The notes below the pieces were generated by a model. The model was not told the DNA's origin and ran no database searches. It saw nothing but the letters and a program-made list of their open reading frames with translations. A stretch of 64,000 nucleotides of DNA from Allodiplogaster sudhausi (taxonomy: Eukaryota > Nematoda > Chromadorea > Rhabditida > Diplogasteridae), in NCBI GenBank assembly GCA_945643635.1, contig CALZFC010000274.1, positions 1,161,501 to 1,225,500 of the forward strand, written 5' to 3'. Made by a program: the position numbers and the translations under genes. This document shows positions 39,587 through 51,763 of the stretch, one piece after another. Positions within the stretch are counted from its first letter, which is position 1; every line of letters begins with the position of its first letter.

Positions 39587-40552
39587 TTTCTCCAAGCAAA
39601 CTTGGGCTTTCTTATTTTGGCTTTCGGATTCATCATCAAGATACCCTGAAGACTATCCTTGCTTCGTTTGAAGTCAATCGGATACAAAAATTTTTTCGAT
39701 ATGGTCATCAAACTAGTTCACGGACCATACTCTCCAAGCAAACTTGGGCTTTCTTATTTTGGCTTTCGGATTCATCATCAAGGGACCCTGAAGACTATCC
39801 TTGCTTAGTTTGAAGTCAATCGGATACAAAAATGTTTTCGACATGGTCATCAAGCTAGTTCACGGACCATAATCTCCAAGCAAACTTGGGCTTTCTAATT
39901 CTGGCTTTCGGATTCATCATCAAGGGAACCTAAAGACTATCCTTGCTTAGTTTGAAGTCAAGCGGATTCAACAATATTTTCGACATGGTCATCAAGCTAT
40001 TTTTCTTTCTTGACTTGTCTTGACTTGACTTGAATTGTCTTGACTTGACTTGTCTTGACTTGTTTTGACTTGACTTGTCTTGACTTGACTTGTCTTGACT
40101 TGTCTTGACTTGCTTGACTTGTCTTGACTTGACTTGACTTGTCTTGACTTGTCTTGACGACTTGACTTGTCTTGACTTGCTTGACTTGTCTTGACTTGAC
40201 TTGACTTGTCTTGACTTGTCTTGACTTGACTTGTCTTGACTTGTCTTGACTTGACTTGTCTTGACTTGTCCTGACTTGTCTTGTCTTGTCTTGACTTGAC
40301 TTGTTTTGAATTGTCTTGACTTTCTCCAAGCAAACTTGGGCTTTCTTATTTTGGCTTTCGGATTCATCATCAAGGGACCCTGAAGACTATCCTTGCTAAG
40401 TTTGAAGTCAATCGAATACAAAAAATTTTTCGACATGGTCATCAAGCTAGTTCACGGACCATAATCTCCAAACAAACTTGGGCTTTCTCATTTTGGCTTT
40501 CGGATTCATCATCAAGGGAGGGGGGGCATGCTCATCAAGCTATTTGTCTTTC
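39587..40552 (+). repeat. A/B cassette 6 (B3 - pentamer - B2), 966 bp
   Basis: B monomers start at 39590, 39732 and 39874, then pentamers 40010-40320, then B monomers at 40324 and 40466. The last is collapsed at a G7 run (40520-40526). The A5T6 tract of the fourth monomer reads A6T5 here, a private change. Confidence 0.95.
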
Positions 40553-42288
40553 TTGACTTGTCTTGACTTGACTTGAATTGTCTTGACTTGACTTGTCTTG
40601 ACTTGACTTGTCTTGACTTGTCTTGACTTGCTTGACTTGACTTGTCTTGACTTGACTTGACTTGTCTTGACTTGTCTTGACTTGACTTGTCTTGATTGTC
40701 TTGACTTGTCTTCACTTGTCTTGACTTGTCTTGACTTGACTTGTCTTGATTGTCTTGACTTGTCTTGACTTCCTTGTCTTAACTTGACTTGACTTGTCTT
40801 GTCATGTCTTGACTTGACTTGTTTTGAATTGTCTTGACTTGCTTGTCTTGTCTTGTCTTGACTTGCTTGACTTGACTTGTCTTGACTTGACTTTACTTGT
40901 CTTGACTTGTCTTGACTTGACTTGTCTTGACTTGTCTTGATTTGACTTGTCTTGACTTGACTTGTCTTGACTTGTCTTGACTTGACTTGTCTTGACTTGT
41001 CTTGACTTGTCTTGACTTGCTTGACTTGACTTGTTTTGACTTGACTTGTCTTGACTTGACTAGTCCTGACTTGACTTGACTTGTCTTGACTTGTCTTGTC
41101 TTGTCTTGACTTGACCTGACTTGCCTTGACTTGCTTGACTTGTCTTGACTTGACTTGTCTTGACTTGACTTGTCTTGACTTGCTTGACTTGACTTGTCTT
41201 GACTTGACTTGACTTGTCTTGACTTGTCTTGACTTGACTTGTCTTGATTGTCTTGACTTGTCTTCACTTGTCTTGACTTGTCTTGACTTGACTTGTCTTG
41301 ATTGTCTTGACTTGTCTTCACTTGTCTTGACTTGTCTTGACTTGTCTTGACTTCCTTGTCTTAACTTGACTTGACTTGTCTTGTCATGTCTTGACTTGAC
41401 TTGTTTTGAATTGTCTTGACTTGCTTGTCTTGTCTTGTCTTGACTTGCTTGACTTGACTTGTCTTGACTTGACTTTACTTGTCTTGACTTGTCTTGACTT
41501 GACTTGTCTTGACTTGTCTTGATTTGACTTGTCTTGACTTGACTTGTCTTGACTTGTCTTGACTTGACTTGTCTTGACTTGTCTTGACTTGTCTTGACTT
41601 GCTTGACTTGACTTGTTTTGACTTGACTTGTCTTGACTTGACTAGTCCTGACTTGACTTGACTTGTCTTGACTTGTCTTGTCTTGTCTTGACTTGACCTG
41701 ACTTGCCTTGACTTGCTTGACTTGTCTTGACTTGACTTGTCTTGACTTGACTTGTCTTGACTTGCTTGACTTGACTTGTCTTGACTTGACTTGACTTGTC
41801 TTGACTTGTCTTGACTTGACTTGTCTTGATTGTCTTGACTTGTCTTGACTTGTCTTGACTTGTCTTGACTTGACTTGTCTTGATTGTCTTGACTTGTCTT
41901 GACTTGTCTTGACTTCCTTGTCTTAACTTGACTTGACTTGTCTTGTCATGTCTTGACTTGACTTGTTTTGAATTGTCTTGACTTGCTTGTCTTGTCTTAA
42001 CTTGACTTGTCTTGACTTGTCTTGACTTGTCTTGACTTGTCTTGACTTGTCTTGACTTGTCTTGACTTGCTTGACTTGACTTGTCTTGACTTGACTTGTC
42101 TTGACTTGTCTTGACTTGTCTTGACTTGCTTGACTTGACTTGTCTTGACTTGACTTGACTTGTCTTGACTTGTCTTGACTTGACTTGTCTTGATTGTCTT
42201 GACTTGTCTTCACTTGACTTGAATTGTCTTGACTTGACTTGTCTTGACTTGACTTGTCTTGACTTGACTTGTCTTGACTGGTCTTGAC
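40553..42288. repeat. Family A pentamer satellite, 1.7-kb domain
   Basis: Standard pentamers with TTCC-TTGTC-TTAAC markers near 40771, 41353 and 41915. The domain ends in GACTGGTC-TTGAC, the variant that precedes each of the three truncated B islands downstream. Confidence 0.95.
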
Positions 42289-42423
42289 TTAGAAATTTTT
42301 TCGACATGGTCATCAAGCTAGTTCACGGACCATAATCTCCAAACAAACTTGGGCTTTCTCATTTTGGCTTTCGGATTCATCATCAAGGGAGGGGGGGCAT
42401 GCTCATCAAGCTATTTGTCTTTC
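42289..42423 (+). repeat. Truncated B island with alternative entry junction, copy 1
   Basis: Pentamers join B at TTGAC-TTAGAAATTTTTTCG, in the middle of the A/T tract, not at the usual TTTCTCCAAG. The rest of that monomer and one collapsed monomer (start 42336, G7 at 42391-42397) follow, with the usual exit TATTTGTCTTTC. Confidence 0.93.
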
Positions 42424-43394
42424 TTGACTTGTCTTGACTTGACTTGAATTGTCTTGACTTGACTTGTCTTGACTTGACTTGTCTTGACTTGTCTTGACTT
42501 GCTTGACTTGACTTGTCTTGACTTGTCTTGACTTGCTTGACTTGACTTGTTTTGACTTGACTTGTCTTGACTTGACTAGTCCTGACTTGACTTGACTTGT
42601 CTTGACTTGTCTTGTCTTGTCTTGACTTGACCTGACTTGCCTTGACTTGCTTGACTTGTCTTGACTTGACTTGTCTTGACTTGACTTGTCTTGACTTGTC
42701 TTGACTTGCTTGACTTGACTTGTCTTGACTTGACTTGACTTGTCTTGACTTGTCTTGACTTGACTTGTCTTGATTGTCTTGACTTGTCTTCACTTGTCTT
42801 GACTTGTTTTGAATTGTCTTGACTTGCTTGTCTTGTCTTGTCTTGACTTGCTTGACTTGACTTGTCTTGACTTGTTTTGAATTGTCTTGACTTGCTTGTC
42901 TTGTCTTGTCTTGACTTGCTTGACTTGACTTGTCTTGACTTGACTTGACTTGTATTGACTTGTCTTGACTTGTCTTGACTTGTCTTGACTTGTCTTGACT
43001 TGTCTTGACTTCCTTGTCTTAACTTGACTTGACTTGTCTTGTCATGTCTTGACTTGACTTGTTTTGAATTGTCTTGACTTGCTTGTCTTGTCTTAACTTG
43101 ACTTGTCTTGACTTGTCTTGACTTGTCTTGACTTGTCTTGACTTGTCTTGACTTGTCTTGACTTGCTTGACTTGACTTGTCTTGACTTGACTTGTCTTGA
43201 CTTGTCTTGACTTGTCTTGACTTGCTTGACTTGACTTGTCTTGACTTGACTTGACTTGTCTTGACTTGTCTTGACTTGACTTGTCTTGATTGTCTTGACT
43301 TGTCTTCACTTGACTTGAATTGTCTTGACTTGACTTGTCTTGACTTGACTTGTCTTGACTTGTCTTGACTTGACTTGTCTTGACTGGTCTTGAC
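42424..43394. repeat. Family A pentamer satellite
   Basis: About 970 bp of pentamers. It includes two TAGTC/CTTGTTTTGAC-type blocks and TGTATTGAC at about 42952, and again ends in GACTGGTC-TTGAC. Confidence 0.95.
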
Positions 43395-43530
43395 TTAGAA
43401 ATTTTTTCGACATGGTCATCAAGCTAGTTCACGGACCATAATCTCCAAACAAACTTGGGCTTTCTCATTTTGGCTTTCGGATTCATCATCAAGGGAGGGG
43501 GGGGCATGCTCATCAAGCTATTTGTCTTTC
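43395..43530 (+). repeat. Truncated B island with alternative entry junction, copy 2
   Basis: It has the same TTGAC-TTAGAAA entry and TATTTGTCTTTC exit as copy 1. The G run is eight long (43497-43504). This island starts a 635-bp unit that is repeated directly downstream. Confidence 0.93.
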
Positions 43531-44029
43531 TTGACTTGTCTTGACTTGACTTGAATTGTCTTGACTTGACTTGTCTTGACTTGACTTGTCTTGACTTGTC
43601 TTGACTTGCTTGACTTGACTTGTCTTGACTTGACTTGACTTGTCTTGACTTGACTTGTCTTGATTGTCTTGACTTGTCTTCACTTGTCTTGACTTGTCTT
43701 GACTTGACTTGTCTTGATTGTCTTGACTTGTCTTGACTTCCTTGTCTTAACTTGACTTGACTTGTCTTGTCATGTCTTGACTTGACTTGTTTTGAATTGT
43801 CTTGACTTGCTTGTCTTGTCTTGTCTTGACTTGCTTGACTTGACTTGTCTTGACTTGACTTTACTTGTCTTGACTTGTCTTGACTTGACTTGTCTTGACT
43901 TGTCTTGATTTGACTTGTCTTGACTTGACTTGTCTTGACTTGTCTTAACTTGACTTGTCTTGACTTGTCTTGGCTTGTCTTGACTTGTCTTGACTTGTCT
44001 TGACTTGACTTGTCTTGACTGGTCTTGAC
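43531..44029. repeat. Family A pentamer satellite (part of 635-bp tandem unit)
   Basis: About 500 bp of pentamers. The private variant CTTGGCTTGTC at 43972 recurs at 44607, exactly 635 bp on, so 43395-44029 and 44030-44664 are a tandem duplication. Confidence 0.93.
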
Positions 44030-44165
44030 TTAGAAATTTTTTCGACATGGTCATCAAGCTAGTTCACGGACCATAATCTCCAAACAAACTTGGGCTTTCT
44101 CATTTTGGCTTTCGGATTCATCATCAAGGGAGGGGGGGGCATGCTCATCAAGCTATTTGTCTTTC
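44030..44165 (+). repeat. Truncated B island with alternative entry junction, copy 3
   Basis: This is a duplicate of the island at 43395, with the same junctions and a G8 run (44132-44139). Confidence 0.93.
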
Positions 44166-46091
44166 TTGACTTGTCTTGACTTGACTTGAATTGTCTTGAC
44201 TTGACTTGTCTTGACTTGACTTGTCTTGACTTGTCTTGACTTGCTTGACTTGACTTGTCTTGACTTGACTTGACTTGTCTTGACTTGACTTGTCTTGATT
44301 GTCTTGACTTGTCTTCACTTGTCTTGACTTGTCTTGACTTGACTTGTCTTGATTGTCTTGACTTGTCTTGACTTCCTTGTCTTAACTTGACTTGACTTGT
44401 CTTGTCATGTCTTGACTTGACTTGTTTTGAATTGTCTTGACTTGCTTGTCTTGTCTTGTCTTGACTTGCTTGACTTGACTTGTCTTGACTTGACTTTACT
44501 TGTCTTGACTTGTCTTGACTTGACTTGTCTTGACTTGTCTTGATTTGACTTGTCTTGACTTGACTTGTCTTGACTTGTCTTAACTTGACTTGTCTTGACT
44601 TGTCTTGGCTTGTCTTGACTTGTCTTGACTTGTCTTGACTTGCTTGACTTGACTTGTCTTGACTTGACTTGACTTGTCTTGACTTGTCTTAACTTGACTT
44701 GTCTTGATTGTCTTGACTTGTCTTGACTTGTCTTGACTTGACTTGTCTTGATTGTCTTGACTTGTCTTCACTTGTCTTGACTTGTCTTGACTTGTCTTGA
44801 CTTCCTTGTCTTAACTTGACTTGACTTGTCTTGTCATGTCTTGACTTGACTTGTTTTGAATTGTCTTGACTTGCTTGTCTTGTCTTGTCTTGACTTGCTT
44901 GACTTGACTTGTCTTGACTTGACTTTACTTGTCTTGACTTGTCTTGACTTGACTTGTCTTGACTTGTCTTGATTTGACTTGTCTTGACTTGACTTGTCTT
45001 GACTTGTCTTGACTTGACTTGTCTTGACTTGTCTTGACTTGCTTGACTTGACTTGTTTTGACTTGACTTGTCTTGACTTGACTAGTCCTGACTTGACTTG
45101 ACTTGTCTTGACTTGTCTTGTCTTGTCTTGACTTGACCTGACTTGCCTTGACTTGCTTGACTTGTCTTGACTTGACTTGTCTTGACTTGACTTGTCTTGA
45201 CTTGTCTTGACTTGCTTGACTTGACTTGTCTTGACTTGACTTGACTTGTCTTGACTTGTCTTGACTTGACTTGTCTTGATTGTCTTGACTTGTCTTCACT
45301 TGTCTTGACTTGTCTTGACTTGACTTGTCTTGATTGTCTTGACTTGTCTTGACTTGTCTTGACTTGTCTTGACTTCCTTGTCTTAACTTGACTTGACTTG
45401 TCTTGTCATGTCTTGACTTGACTTGTTTTGAATTGTCTTGACTTGCTTGTCTTGTCTTAACTTGACTTGTCTTGACTTGTCTTGACTTGTCTTGACTTGT
45501 CTTGACTTGTCTTGACTTGTCTTGACTTGCTTGACTTGACTTGTCTTGACTTGACTTGACTTGTCTTGACTTGTCTTGACTTGACTTGTCTTGATTGTCT
45601 TGACTTGTCTTCACTTGACTTGAATTGTCTTGAGTTGACTTGTCTTGACTTGACTTGTCTTGACTTGTCTTGACTTGACTTGTCTTGACTGGTCTTGACG
45701 TGTCTTGACTTGTCTTGACTTGTCTTGACTTGCTTGACTTGACTTGTCTTGACTTGACTTGTCTTGACTTGTCTTGACTTGACTTGTCTTGACTTGTCTT
45801 GATTTGACTTGTCTTGACTTGACTTGTCTTGACTTGTCTTAACTTGACTTGTCTTGACTTGTCTTGACTTGTCTTGACTTGTCTTGACTTGCTTGACTTG
45901 ACTTGTCTTGACTTGACTTGTCTTGACTTGTCTTGACTTGCTTGACTTGACTTGTCTTGACTTGACTTGACTTGTCTTGACTTGTCTTGACTTTACTTGT
46001 CTTGACTTGTCTTGACTTGACTTGTCTTGACTTGTCTTGATTTGACTTGTCTTGTCTTGTCTTGACTTGACTTGTTTTGAATTGTCTTGAC
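44166..46091. repeat. Family A pentamer satellite, 1.9-kb domain
   Basis: Pentamers only. The first 500 bp duplicate 43531-44029. Later parts contain GACTGGTC near 45690, here followed by a private TTGACGTGTC instead of a B island. The domain ends with the usual TTGTTTTGAATTGTCTTGAC lead-in to B. Confidence 0.95.
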
Positions 46092-47048
46092 TTTCTCCAA
46101 GCAAACTTGGGCTTTCTTATTTTGGCTTTCGGATTCATCATCAAGATACCCTGAAGACTATCCTTGCTTCGTTTGAAGTCAATCGGATACAAAAATTTTT
46201 TCGATATGGTCATCAAACTAGTTCACGGACCATACTCTCCAAGCAAACTTGGGCTTTCTTATTTTGGCTTTCGGATTCATCATCAAGGGACCCTGAAGAC
46301 TATCCTTGCTTAGTTTGAAGTCAATCGGATACAAAAATGTTTTCGACATGGTCATCAAGCTAGTTCACGGACCATAATCTCCAAGCAAACTTGGGCTTTC
46401 TAATTCTGGCTTTCGGATTCATCATCAAGGGAACCTAAAGACTATCCTTGCTTAGTTTGAAGTCAAGCGGATTCAACAATATTTTCGACATGGTCATCAA
46501 GCTATTTTTCTTTCTTGACTTGTCTTGACTTGACTTGAATTGTCTTGACTTGACTTGTCTTGACTTGTTTTGACTTGACTTGTCTTGACTTGACTTGTCT
46601 TGACTTGTCTTGACTTGCTTGACTTGTCTTGACTTGACTTGACTTGTCTTGACTTGTCTTGACGACTTGACTTGTCTTGACTTGCTTGACTTGTCTTGAC
46701 TTGACTTGACTTGTCTTGACTTGACTTGTCTTGACTTGTCTTGACTTGACTTGTCTTGACTTGTCCTGACTTGTCTTGTCTTGTCTTGACTTGACTTGTT
46801 TTGAATTGTCTTGACTTTCTCCAAGCAAACTTGGGCTTTCTTATTTTGGCTTTCGGATTCATCATCAAGGGACCCTGAAGACTATCCTTGCTAAGTTTGA
46901 AGTCAATCGAATACAAAAATTTTTTCGACATGGTCATCAAGCTAGTTCACGGACCATAATCTCCAAACAAACTTGGGCTTTCTCATTTTGGCTTTCGGAT
47001 TCATCATCAAGGGAGGGGGGGGCATGCTCATCAAGCTATTTGTCTTTC
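46092..47048 (+). repeat. A/B cassette 7 (B3 - pentamer - B2), 957 bp
   Basis: B monomers start at 46095, 46237 and 46379, then pentamers 46515-46815 (one decamer shorter than in the 966-bp copies), then B monomers at 46819 and 46961. The last is collapsed at a G8 run (47015-47022). It opens the densely packed cassette region. Confidence 0.95.
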
Positions 47049-47183
47049 TTGACTTGTCTTGACTTGACTTGAATTGTCTTGACTTGACTTGTCTTGACTT
47101 GTCTTGTCTTGACTTGTCTTGACTTGTCTTGATTTGACTTGTCTTGTCTTGTCTTGACTTGACTTGTTTTGAATTGTCTTGAC
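47049..47183. repeat. 135-bp pentamer mini-linker, copy 1
   Basis: A short A-family linker containing TTGATTTGAC and ending in the standard lead-in to B. By eye the same 135 bp recurs at 48955 and 50330. Confidence 0.93.
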
Positions 47184-48954
47184 TTTCTCCAAGCAAACTT
47201 GGGCTTTCTTATTTTGGCTTTCGGATTCATCATCAAGATACCCTGAAGACTATCCTTGCTTCGTTTGAAGTCAATCGGATACAAAAATTTTTTCGATATG
47301 GTCATCAAACTAGTTCACGGACCATACTCTCCAAGCAAACTTGGGCTTTCTTATTTTGGCTTTCGGATTCATCATCAAGGGACCCTGAAGACTATCCTTG
47401 CTTAGTTTGAAGTCAATCGGATACAAAAATGTTTTCGACATGGTCATCAAGCTAGTTCACGGACCATAATCTCCAAGCAAACTTGGGCTTTCTAATTCTG
47501 GCTTTCGGATTCATCATCAAGGGAACCTAAAGACTATCCTTGCTTAGTTTGAAGTCAAGCGGATTCAACAATATTTTCGACATGGTCATCAAGCTATTTT
47601 TCTTTCTTGACTTGTCTTGACTTGACTTGAATTGTCTTGACTTGACTTGTCTTGACTTGTTTTGACTTGACTTGTCTTGACTTGACTTGTCTTGACTTGT
47701 CTTGACTTGCTTGACTTGTCTTGACTTGACTTGACTTGTCTTGACTTGTCTTGACGACTTGACTTGTCTTGACTTGCTTGACTTGTCTTGACTTGACTTG
47801 ACTTGTCTTGACTTGTCTTGACGACTTGACTTGTCTTGACTTGCTTGACTTGTCTTGACTTGACTTGACTTGTCTTGACTTGTCTTGACTTTACTTGTCT
47901 TGACTTGTCTTGACTTGACTTGTCTTGACTTGTCTTGATTTGACTTGTCTTGTCTTGTCTTGACTTGACTTGTTTTGAATTGTCTTGACTTTCTCCAAGC
48001 AAACTTGGGCTTTCTTATTTTGGCTTTCGGATTCATCATCAAGATACCCTGAAGACTATCCTTGCTTCGTTTGAAGTCAATAGGATACAAAAATTTTTTC
48101 GATATGGTCATCAAACTAGTTCACGGACCATACTCTCCAAGCAAACTTGGGCTTTCTTATTTTGGCTTTCGGATTCATCATCAAGGGACCCTGAAGACTA
48201 TCCTTGCTTAGTTTGAAGTCAATCGGATACAAAAATGTTTTCGACATGGTCATCAAGCTAGTTCACGGACCATAATCTCCAAGCAAACTTGGGCTTTCTA
48301 ATTCTGGCTTTCGGATTCATCATCAAGGGAACCTAAAGACTATCCTTGCTTAGTTTGAAGTCAAGCGGATTCAACAATATTTTCGACATGGTCATCAAGC
48401 TATTTTTCTTTCTTGACTTGTCTTGACTTGACTTGAATTGTCTTGACTTGACTTGTCTTGACTTGTTTTGACTTGACTTGTCTTGACTTGACTTGTCTTG
48501 ACTTGTCTTGACTTGCTTGACTTGTCTTGACTTGACTTGACTTGTCTTGACTTGTCTTGACGACTTGACTTGTCTTGACTTGCTTGACTTGTCTTGACTT
48601 GACTTGACTTGTCTTGACTTGTCTTGACTTGACTTGTCTTGACTTGTCTTGACTTGACTTGTCTTGACTTGTCCTGACTTGTCTTGTCTTGTCTTGACTT
48701 GACTTGTTTTGAATTGTCTTGACTTTCTCCAAGCAAACTTGGGCTTTCTTATTTTGGCTTTCGGATTCATCATCAAGGGACCCTGAAGACTATCCTTGCT
48801 AAGTTTGAAGTCAATCGAATACAAAAATTTTTTCGACATGGTCATCAAGCTAGTTCACGGACCATAATCTCCAAACAAACTTGGGCTTTCTCATTTTGGC
48901 TTTCGGATTCATCATCAAGGGAGGGGGGCATGCTCATCAAGCTATTTGTCTTTC
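47184..48954 (+). repeat. A/B cassette 8, expanded (B3 - A - B3 - A - B2)
   Basis: B monomers start at 47187, 47329 and 47471; at 47993, 48135 and 48277; and at 48727 and 48869. The first pentamer linker (47607-47989) has the TTGACGACTTG block twice, near 47753 and 47821. This fits a fusion of two cassettes by unequal exchange within the linker. The last monomer is collapsed at a G6 run (48923-48928), the shortest seen. Confidence 0.93.
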
Positions 48955-49089
48955 TTGACTTGTCTTGACTTGACTTGAATTGTCTTGACTTGACTTGTCT
49001 TGACTTGTCTTGTCTTGACTTGTCTTGACTTGTCTTGATTTGACTTGTCTTGTCTTGTCTTGACTTGACTTGTTTTGAATTGTCTTGAC
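48955..49089. repeat. 135-bp pentamer mini-linker, copy 2
   Basis: It matches the linker at 47049 by eye, with the same pentamer order and length. Confidence 0.93.
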
Positions 49090-50329
49090 TTTCTCCAAGC
49101 AAACTTGGGCTTTCTTATTTTGGCTTTCGGATTCATCATCAAGATACCCTGAAGACTATCCTTGCTTCGTTTGAAGTCAATCGGATACAAAAATTTTTTC
49201 GATATGGTCATCAAACTAGTTCACGGACCATACTCTCCAAGCAAACTTGGGCTTTCTTATTTTGGCTTTCGGATTCATCATCAAGGGACCCTGAAGACTA
49301 TCCTTGCTTAGTTTGAAGTCAATCGGATACAAAAATGTTTTCGACATGGTCATCAAGCTAGTTCACGGACCATAATCTCCAAGCAAACTTGGGCTTTCTA
49401 ATTCTGGCTTTCGGATTCATCATCAAGGGAACCTAAAGACTATCCTTGCTTAGTTTGAAGTCAAGCGGATTCAACAATATTTTCGACATGGTCATCAAGC
49501 TATTTTTCTTTCTTGACTTGTCTTGACTTGACTTGAATTGTCTTGACTTGACTTGTTTTGACTTGACTTGTCTTGACTTGACTTGTCTTGACTTGTCTTG
49601 ACTTGCTTGACTTGTCTTGACTTGACTTGACTTGTCTTGACTTGTCTTGACGACTTGACTTGTCTTGACTTGCTTGACTTGTCTTGACTTGACTTGACTT
49701 GTCTTGACTTGTCTTGACTTGACTTGTCTTGACTTGTCTTGACTTGACTTGTCTTGACTTGTCCTGACTTGTCTTGTCTTGTCTTGACTTGACTTGTTTT
49801 GAATTGTCTTGACTTTCTCCAAGCAAACTTGGGCTTTCTTATTTTGGCTTTCGGATTCATCATCAAGGGACCCTGAAGACTATCCTTGCTAAGTTTGAAG
49901 ACAATCGAATACAAAAATTTTTTCGACATGGTCATCAAGCTAGTTCACGGACCATAATCTCCAAACAAACTTGGGCTTTCTTATTTTGGCTTTCGGATTC
50001 ATCGTCAAGGGACCCTGAAGACTATCCTTGCTTAGTTTGAAGTCAATCGGATACAAAAATTTTTTCGATATGGTCATCAAACTAGTTCACGGACCATACT
50101 CTCCAAGCAAACTTGGGCTTTCTTATTTTGGCTTTCGGATTCATCATCAAGGGACCCTGAAGACTATCCTTGCTAAGTTTGAAGTCAATCGAATACAAAA
50201 ATTTTTTCGACATGGTCATCAAGCTAGTTCACGGACCATAATCTCCAAACAAACTTGGGCTTTCTCATTTTGGCTTTCGGATTCATCATCAAGGGAGGGG
50301 GGGCATGCTCATCAAGCTATTTGTCTTTC
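49090..50329 (+). repeat. A/B cassette 9 (B3 - pentamer - B4)
   Basis: B monomers start at 49093, 49235 and 49377, then pentamers 49513-49813, then a four-monomer island at 49817, 49959, 50101 and 50243, all 142 bp apart. The last is collapsed at a G7 run (50297-50303). The 101-codon plus-strand open frame at 50028-50333 crosses monomers of length 142, which is not a multiple of three. It therefore reads different frames in successive units and is not a gene. Confidence 0.93.
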
Positions 50330-50464
50330 TTGACTTGTCTTGACTTGACTTGAATTGTCTTGACTTGACTTGTCTTGACTTGTCTTGTCTTGACTTGTCT
50401 TGACTTGTCTTGATTTGACTTGTCTTGTCTTGTCTTGACTTGACTTGTTTTGAATTGTCTTGAC
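50330..50464. repeat. 135-bp pentamer mini-linker, copy 3
   Basis: Third copy of the linker at 47049 and 48955, indistinguishable by eye. Confidence 0.93.
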
Positions 50465-51763
50465 TTTCTCCAAGCAAACTTGGGCTTTCTTATTTTGGCT
50501 TTCGGATTCATCATCAAGATACCCTGAAGACTATCCTTGCTTCGTTTGAAGTCAATCGGATAAAAAAATTTTTTCGATATGGTCATCAAACTAGTTCACG
50601 GACCATACTCTCCAAGCAAACTTGGGCTTTCTTATTTTGGCTTTCGGATTCATCATCAAGGGACCCTGAAGACTATCCTTGCTTAGTTTGAAGTCAATCG
50701 GATACAAAAATGTTTTCGACATGGTCATCAAGCTAGTTCACGGACCATAATCTCCAAGCAAACTTGGGCTTTCTAATTCTGGCTTTCGGATTCATCATCA
50801 AGGGAACCTAAAGACTATCCTTGCTTAGTTTGAAGTCAAGCGGATTCAACAATATTTTCGACATGGTCATCAAGCTATTTTTCTTTCTTGACTTGTCTTG
50901 ACTTGACTTGAATTGTCTTGACTTGACTTGTCTTGACTTGTTTTGACTTGACTTGTCTTGACTTGACTTGTCTTGACTTGTCTTGACTTGCTTGACTTGT
51001 CTTGACTTGACTTGACTTGTCTTGACTTGTCTTGACGACTTGACTTGTCTTGACTTGCTTGACTTGTCTTGACTTGACTTGACTTGTCTTGACTTGTCTT
51101 GACTTGACTTGTCTTGACTTGTCTTGACTTGACTTGTCTTGACTTGTCCTGACTTGTCTTGTCTTGTCTTGACTTGACTTGTTTTGAATTGTCTTGACTT
51201 TCTCCAAGCAAACTTGGGCTTTCTTATTTTGGCTTTCGGATTCATCATCAACGGACCCTGAAGACTATCCTTGCTAAGTTTGAAGACAATCGAATACAAA
51301 AATTTTTTCGACATGGTCATCAAGCTAGTTCACGGACCATAATCTCCAAACAAACTTGGGCTTTCTTATTTTGGCTTTCGGATTCATCGTCAAGGGACCC
51401 TGAAGACTATCCTTGCTTAGTTTGAAGTCAATCGGATACAAAAATTTTTTCGATATGGTCATCAAACTAGTTCACGGACCATACTCTCCAAGCAAACTTG
51501 GGCTTTCTTATTTTGGCTTTCGGATTCATCATCAAGGGACCCTGAAGACTATCCTTGCTTAGTCTGAAGTCAATCGGATAGAAAATTTTTTTCGACATGG
51601 TCATCAAGCTAGTTCACGGACCATAATCTCCAAGCAAACTTGGGCTTTCTAATTCTGGCTTTCGGATTCATCATCAAGGGAACCTAAAGACTATCCTTGC
51701 TTAGTTTGAAGTCAAGCGGATTCAACAAAATTTTCGACATGGTCATCAAGCTGTTTTTCTTTC
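50465..51763 (+). repeat. A/B cassette 10 (B3 - pentamer - B4), transitional to the 2222-bp repeat
   Basis: B monomers start at 50468, 50610 and 50752, then pentamers 50888-51198, then B monomers at 51202, 51344, 51486 and 51628. The last island ends with GATTCAACAAAATTTTCG and the exit CTGTTTTTC, which is the form used throughout the 2222-bp repeat, not the CTATTTTTC form of the cassettes to the left. Confidence 0.93.

Noticed and set aside
50028..50333. Plus-strand open frame of 101 codons in a four-monomer B island
   Set aside because: The 142-bp monomer is not a multiple of three, so the frame reads different phases of the same repeat and is kept open by chance. Other B islands do not preserve it.
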